A stretch of DNA of 16,285 nucleotides from assembly GCA_900554405.1 (NCBI GenBank), contig USHI01000014.1, positions 1-16,285 of the forward strand, in the 5' to 3' direction. Positions within the stretch are counted from its first letter, which is position 1. The number at the start of each line of letters is the position of its first letter. Below, piece by piece: positions 13,895 to 16,285 of the stretch. A program made the position numbers and the translations under genes. The notes below the pieces were generated by a model. That model searched no databases, was not told the DNA's origin, and saw only the letters and a program-made list of their open reading frames with translations. The stretch is from an uncultured Eubacteriales bacterium. Its GTDB lineage: Bacteria > Bacillota > Clostridia > Oscillospirales > CAG-382.

Positions 13895-14368
13895 TCAGAT
13901 CCCGCGTTGGAGCGCGGTTATGCCTGTCCTTGCGACCTCGATAACGCCGTAGGTGCGCATCATGTCGAAGAAGGCGCGCAGTTTGCTTTCCTCACCGGAT
14001 ATTTCGAATATCAGGCATTCCGGGCAGACATCAACGATCTTTGCCTTGAATATTTCGGCAACGCCCTTTACCGTTTCACGGTTGGTATCATCGGCACGCA
14101 CCTTCACAAGAAACAATTCGCGTGCGACGGCATCCGTAAGTTCGGTAACGCTTATAACATCCACGACCTTGGAAAGCTGTTTTTTAATCTGCCCGAGCGT
14201 GTGTTCATCCCCGAAAAACTCTATGGTCATGCGGGAAACGGCACTGTTTTCGGTTTCGCCTACCGTTAAGCTTTTGATATTGTACCCGCGGCGGGCAAAA
14301 AGCCCGGATATCCGCGTAAGAACGCCGAAATGGTTGTTCACCAGTGCGGATATAAGATAATTCTTCAT
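13895..14368 (-). CDS. ilvN: Acetolactate synthase small (regulatory) subunit
   Basis: A 157-residue protein with an N-terminal ACT domain (NNHFGVLTRISGLFARRGYNI at about 11-31, then SLTVGETENSAVSRMTI) and the family C-terminal domain (about 84-157). This is the usual length and layout of IlvN/IlvH, which binds valine and controls the catalytic subunit in branched-chain amino acid synthesis. The start at 14368 gives the exact family N-terminus. The nearest purine-rich ribosome binding site (GAGGG) is about 12 bases upstream, slightly distant. Only 22 bases separate it from the stop of the GH27 gene, which lies between it and its partner large-subunit gene. It is the last gene of the unit. Confidence 0.95.
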   Translation of the reverse strand: MKNYLISALVNNHFGVLTRISGLFARRGYNIKSLTVGETENSAVSRMTIEFFGDEHTLGQIKKQLSKVVDVISVTELTDAVARELFLVKVRADDTNRETVKGVAEIFKAKIVDVCPECLIFEISGEESKLRAFFDMMRTYGVIEVARTGITALQRGI

Positions 14369-14390
14369 CGTATTCCATTCCCTCTCAAAC

Positions 14391-15512
14391 CTACAGCCGT
14401 GTTGCGCGGTAGACGACTGCGGAATGCGGCGGAACGATCACATCCCAGCCGCATTCGGCAATGCCGACATCGCAGCGATTAACCATATCGCGCAGAAAGA
14501 CCTTATCCGTTACCTCCCAGCCGCAATACTGCCAGGAAAGTATCATGCGCTTTTGTGTATCCCAATCGTTCACAAGGCAGAAGGCAATATCCCCTCCGTA
14601 CAGCGGTTTTGCAAGTATTATGTCGCCGTTGCTCATCGGCGGGAGCGTATACGCCTGTATGCCGAGATCATCCTGATTTACGGCGATAAGATCGGGGTTC
14701 AGAAGTATTTTCGCTATTTCCGGCTTGGTATTGCGCACATCGTGGCCCATCAGCAGCGGTGCGGAGAGCATACACCATATGGAAAAATGCGCGCTGTATT
14801 CTTCGAGCGTACAGCCGCCGCCTATTTTACCGACAAAACCCTGCCCGTCCAGACCGACGACCATCATGTCGGGATCGTTCCAGCCGCCGGGCGCGGAATA
14901 TCCGCCGAGCGGAAAGGCGTTCTTTGCCACGCTCAGGATGGATTGCCAGCTATCCTGTATATCGCCCGAAAGCCGCCACATCGAAGCGCCGGTGGAGCGT
15001 ATCCAGGGGGTTATATCCGTGCTTCCGTAGCAGGCGGCAAGCATTATATCCCTGCCGCTTTCGCGCAGAGCCTGCCCCATACGGCGGAAAAGCGTGGGAA
15101 TGTCGCAGCCGGGAGCAATATAGCCGAAATCGTATTTGAGCACATCCACGCCCCACGAGGCGAAAAGCTTTGCATCGCGGCGTTCGTGCCCGTAGCTCCC
15201 GCAGCAGTTGGCATACGTCATAACGCCCGCCCCGGCATAAAGCCCGAACTTCATCCCGAGCGAGTGGATATAATCGCCGAGCGCCTTCATTCCGGAAGGA
15301 AACCGTTCCGGATCCGCCACAAGATCGCCGTTTTCATCCCGGCGCTGCAATGCCCACGCATCGTCCACCTGAACGATAACATAGCCGGCATCGCGGAACC
15401 CCTGCTCCGCCATGGCGTCCGCCGTTTCGCGGACAACGCGTTCGTTTATATCGGCATAGCCGAAATAGTTCCAGGCATTCCACCCCATCGGCGGTTTTTG
15501 TGCAAATATCAT
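14391..15512 (-). CDS. Glycoside hydrolase family 27 protein (alpha-galactosidase-like)
   Basis: A 373-residue GH27-type enzyme: PPMGWNAWNYFG near the N-terminus, VDDAW with D50-D51, the nucleophile D128 in LKYD, and R180 with acid/base D184 in WRLSGDIQDSW. NDPDMM and the C-terminal beta domain also fit. The family mostly removes alpha-linked galactose, but some members act on N-acetylgalactosamine, beta-L-arabinopyranose or isomaltodextran. There is no signal peptide, so it is probably cytosolic. Compared with human alpha-galactosidase A, the substrate Glu of the CEW loop is Y162, and both cysteines of the C142-C172 pair are replaced (Y100 and G130). The start at 15512 overlaps the ilvB stop as ATGA, with GGAGG just upstream. 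The start is chosen by that site and the family N-terminus; an open frame upstream lies within ilvB. Confidence 0.9.
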   Translation of the reverse strand: MIFAQKPPMGWNAWNYFGYADINERVVRETADAMAEQGFRDAGYVIVQVDDAWALQRRDENGDLVADPERFPSGMKALGDYIHSLGMKFGLYAGAGVMTYANCCGSYGHERRDAKLFASWGVDVLKYDFGYIAPGCDIPTLFRRMGQALRESGRDIMLAACYGSTDITPWIRSTGASMWRLSGDIQDSWQSILSVAKNAFPLGGYSAPGGWNDPDMMVVGLDGQGFVGKIGGGCTLEEYSAHFSIWCMLSAPLLMGHDVRNTKPEIAKILLNPDLIAVNQDDLGIQAYTLPPMSNGDIILAKPLYGGDIAFCLVNDWDTQKRMILSWQYCGWEVTDKVFLRDMVNRCDVGIAECGWDVIVPPHSAVVYRATRL

Positions 15513-16285
15513 ACTGTTTCCTCCGGACAATAATCTATTACGTTTACTCCCCCGCGCTTTGCCGCGCCGGAAAGTGCTTTTTCGAATTCCTCTATACCGT
15601 GCGCCGATTCGCCGTGCGCCCCGAAGGCACGCGCCGCCGCGGCGTAATCGATATGCGGCGTTTTTATAAACGAGGCATTTTCCGCACCCGCACCGAGCTT
15701 TTCGGCGATCATCCCGAGTACGCGGTTGTTTATGACCACCTCTATCAGATCGAGCCCGTGCGTGACGGCGGTCGAAAGCTCCGCCATGTTCATATTGAAG
15801 CTGCCGTCTCCGGCGATATTCACGGCGGTAACGCCCTTTTGAGAAAGACAGGCACCGATAGCGGCGGGAAGCCCGAAGCCCATCGCGCCCAGACCGCCGC
15901 TTGTGAGCAGCGTGCGCGGGCGGCGCACTGCCAGGCTGCGGCAGGCGGCGACCTGGTGCATGCCGACCTCGGTCGTATACACGGCATCCGGCAGAATATC
16001 CGAGATCAGCGAATACACGCTCTTCACACGCTCGTGCAGCGAAAATCCGTACCACCCGGAGCGCCTTTCGAGAAGCGGGCAAAGCCTTTCGAGCACCTCC
16101 GAAGCATCCCCGATGAGCGAGCCGCAGGGCGAAAGGTTTTTATCTATTTCCGCATCGTCGATATCTATATGAACGACACGCACATCCCCCCGGGAACGCA
16201 GAGGCGATATCATGCGTTCCGAAAAACGCACGCCGACGGCAATAAAAAGATCGCATTCGCTTATCGGCTTTAAGGTATACGGCTC
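15509..16285 (-). CDS. ilvB: Acetolactate synthase large subunit, C-terminal part
   Basis: The last 258 residues are present, open to the right edge; the N-terminal half is outside. It includes the end of the central domain (CDLFIAVGVRFSER, then HIDIDDAEIDKN) and the thiamine diphosphate domain, with VGMHQ, TSGGLGAMGFGLPAAIG and GDGSFNMNM leading to NNRVLGM. This is the catalytic subunit of the first step of branched-chain amino acid synthesis (pyruvate to acetolactate). Oddities: GQHQMW of typical enzymes reads GMHQVA, the VRQWQ after LGM is absent, and the protein stops at PEETV where others continue with about 20 more residues (PMVPPG-like). It is followed directly by the GH27 gene, then ilvN. 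A related thiamine enzyme is the alternative, but the ilvN neighbour favours acetolactate synthase. Confidence 0.85.
   Translation of the reverse strand, partial: EPYTLKPISECDLFIAVGVRFSERMISPLRSRGDVRVVHIDIDDAEIDKNLSPCGSLIGDASEVLERLCPLLERRSGWYGFSLHERVKSVYSLISDILPDAVYTTEVGMHQVAACRSLAVRRPRTLLTSGGLGAMGFGLPAAIGACLSQKGVTAVNIAGDGSFNMNMAELSTAVTHGLDLIEVVINNRVLGMIAEKLGAGAENASFIKTPHIDYAAAARAFGAHGESAHGIEEFEKALSGAAKRGGVNVIDYCPEETV

Noticed and set aside
15509..16082. Long N-terminal extension of the GH27 frame into the ilvB gene
   Set aside because: The extension lies in another frame of ilvB and lacks GH27 similarity. The ATG at 15512 has GGAGG upstream and the family N-terminus.

Overview
The window looks like chromosomal DNA from an uncultured-type Clostridia (Bacillota) bacterium with fairly GC-rich coding sequence. 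Evidence for this includes strong GGAGG-type ribosome binding sites, primary-sigma promoters with 17-base spacers, a zinc-type L32, a DUF512 radical SAM gene directly before der, and TrmK, YcxB-like and SLOG-family genes. There are no tRNAs, rRNAs, transposases, phage genes or CRISPR arrays. It is mostly housekeeping sequence with one accessory export cassette and one oddly composed amino-acid operon. No gene-free stretch exceeds about 200 bases.

Left part (1-2374, minus strand): a DUF177 gene and rpmF share a consensus promoter (2417-2445). A terminator follows rpmF, then come a PDZ/radical SAM/DUF512 gene and the start of der, which is cut by the window edge. Going the other way (2577-3498) are a 60-residue cysteine-rich membrane miniprotein and trmK. 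The trmK end overlaps, tail to tail, a YcxB-like membrane protein gene. That gene is translationally coupled to a cofactor-independent phosphoglycerate mutase family gene (3444-5185).

Middle (5186-7211): a small SLOG (YspA-like) gene on the plus strand converges on a pyrimidine-nucleoside phosphorylase gene on the minus strand, with a shared hairpin terminator between them. The divergent intergenic regions at 5186-5374 and 7057-7211 each hold back-to-back promoters.

Plus-strand cassette (7212-12464): a cytosolic beta-lactamase-fold serine hydrolase, an ABC ATPase and a large FtsX-type permease overlap in sequence and probably form one operon. The permease has a long extracytoplasmic coiled coil. 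The cassette ends at a bidirectional terminator shared with a convergent XRE regulator gene (12529-13761) that has a C-terminal heptad-repeat coiled coil.

Right part (13895-16285, minus strand): a gene for the acetolactate synthase catalytic subunit (partial, and lacking the usual C-terminal tail), a GH27 glycosidase and the acetolactate synthase regulatory subunit (ilvN) run as one tightly packed unit. The glycosidase sits exactly between the two synthase subunits.

No clear new defence or mobile system is visible. The best leads are the ilvB-GH27-ilvN arrangement with its shortened ilvB, the hydrolase/exporter cassette, the nucleoside phosphorylase with altered signature residues, the 21-base heptad minisatellite in the XRE gene, and a near-duplicate extended promoter found at two loci.
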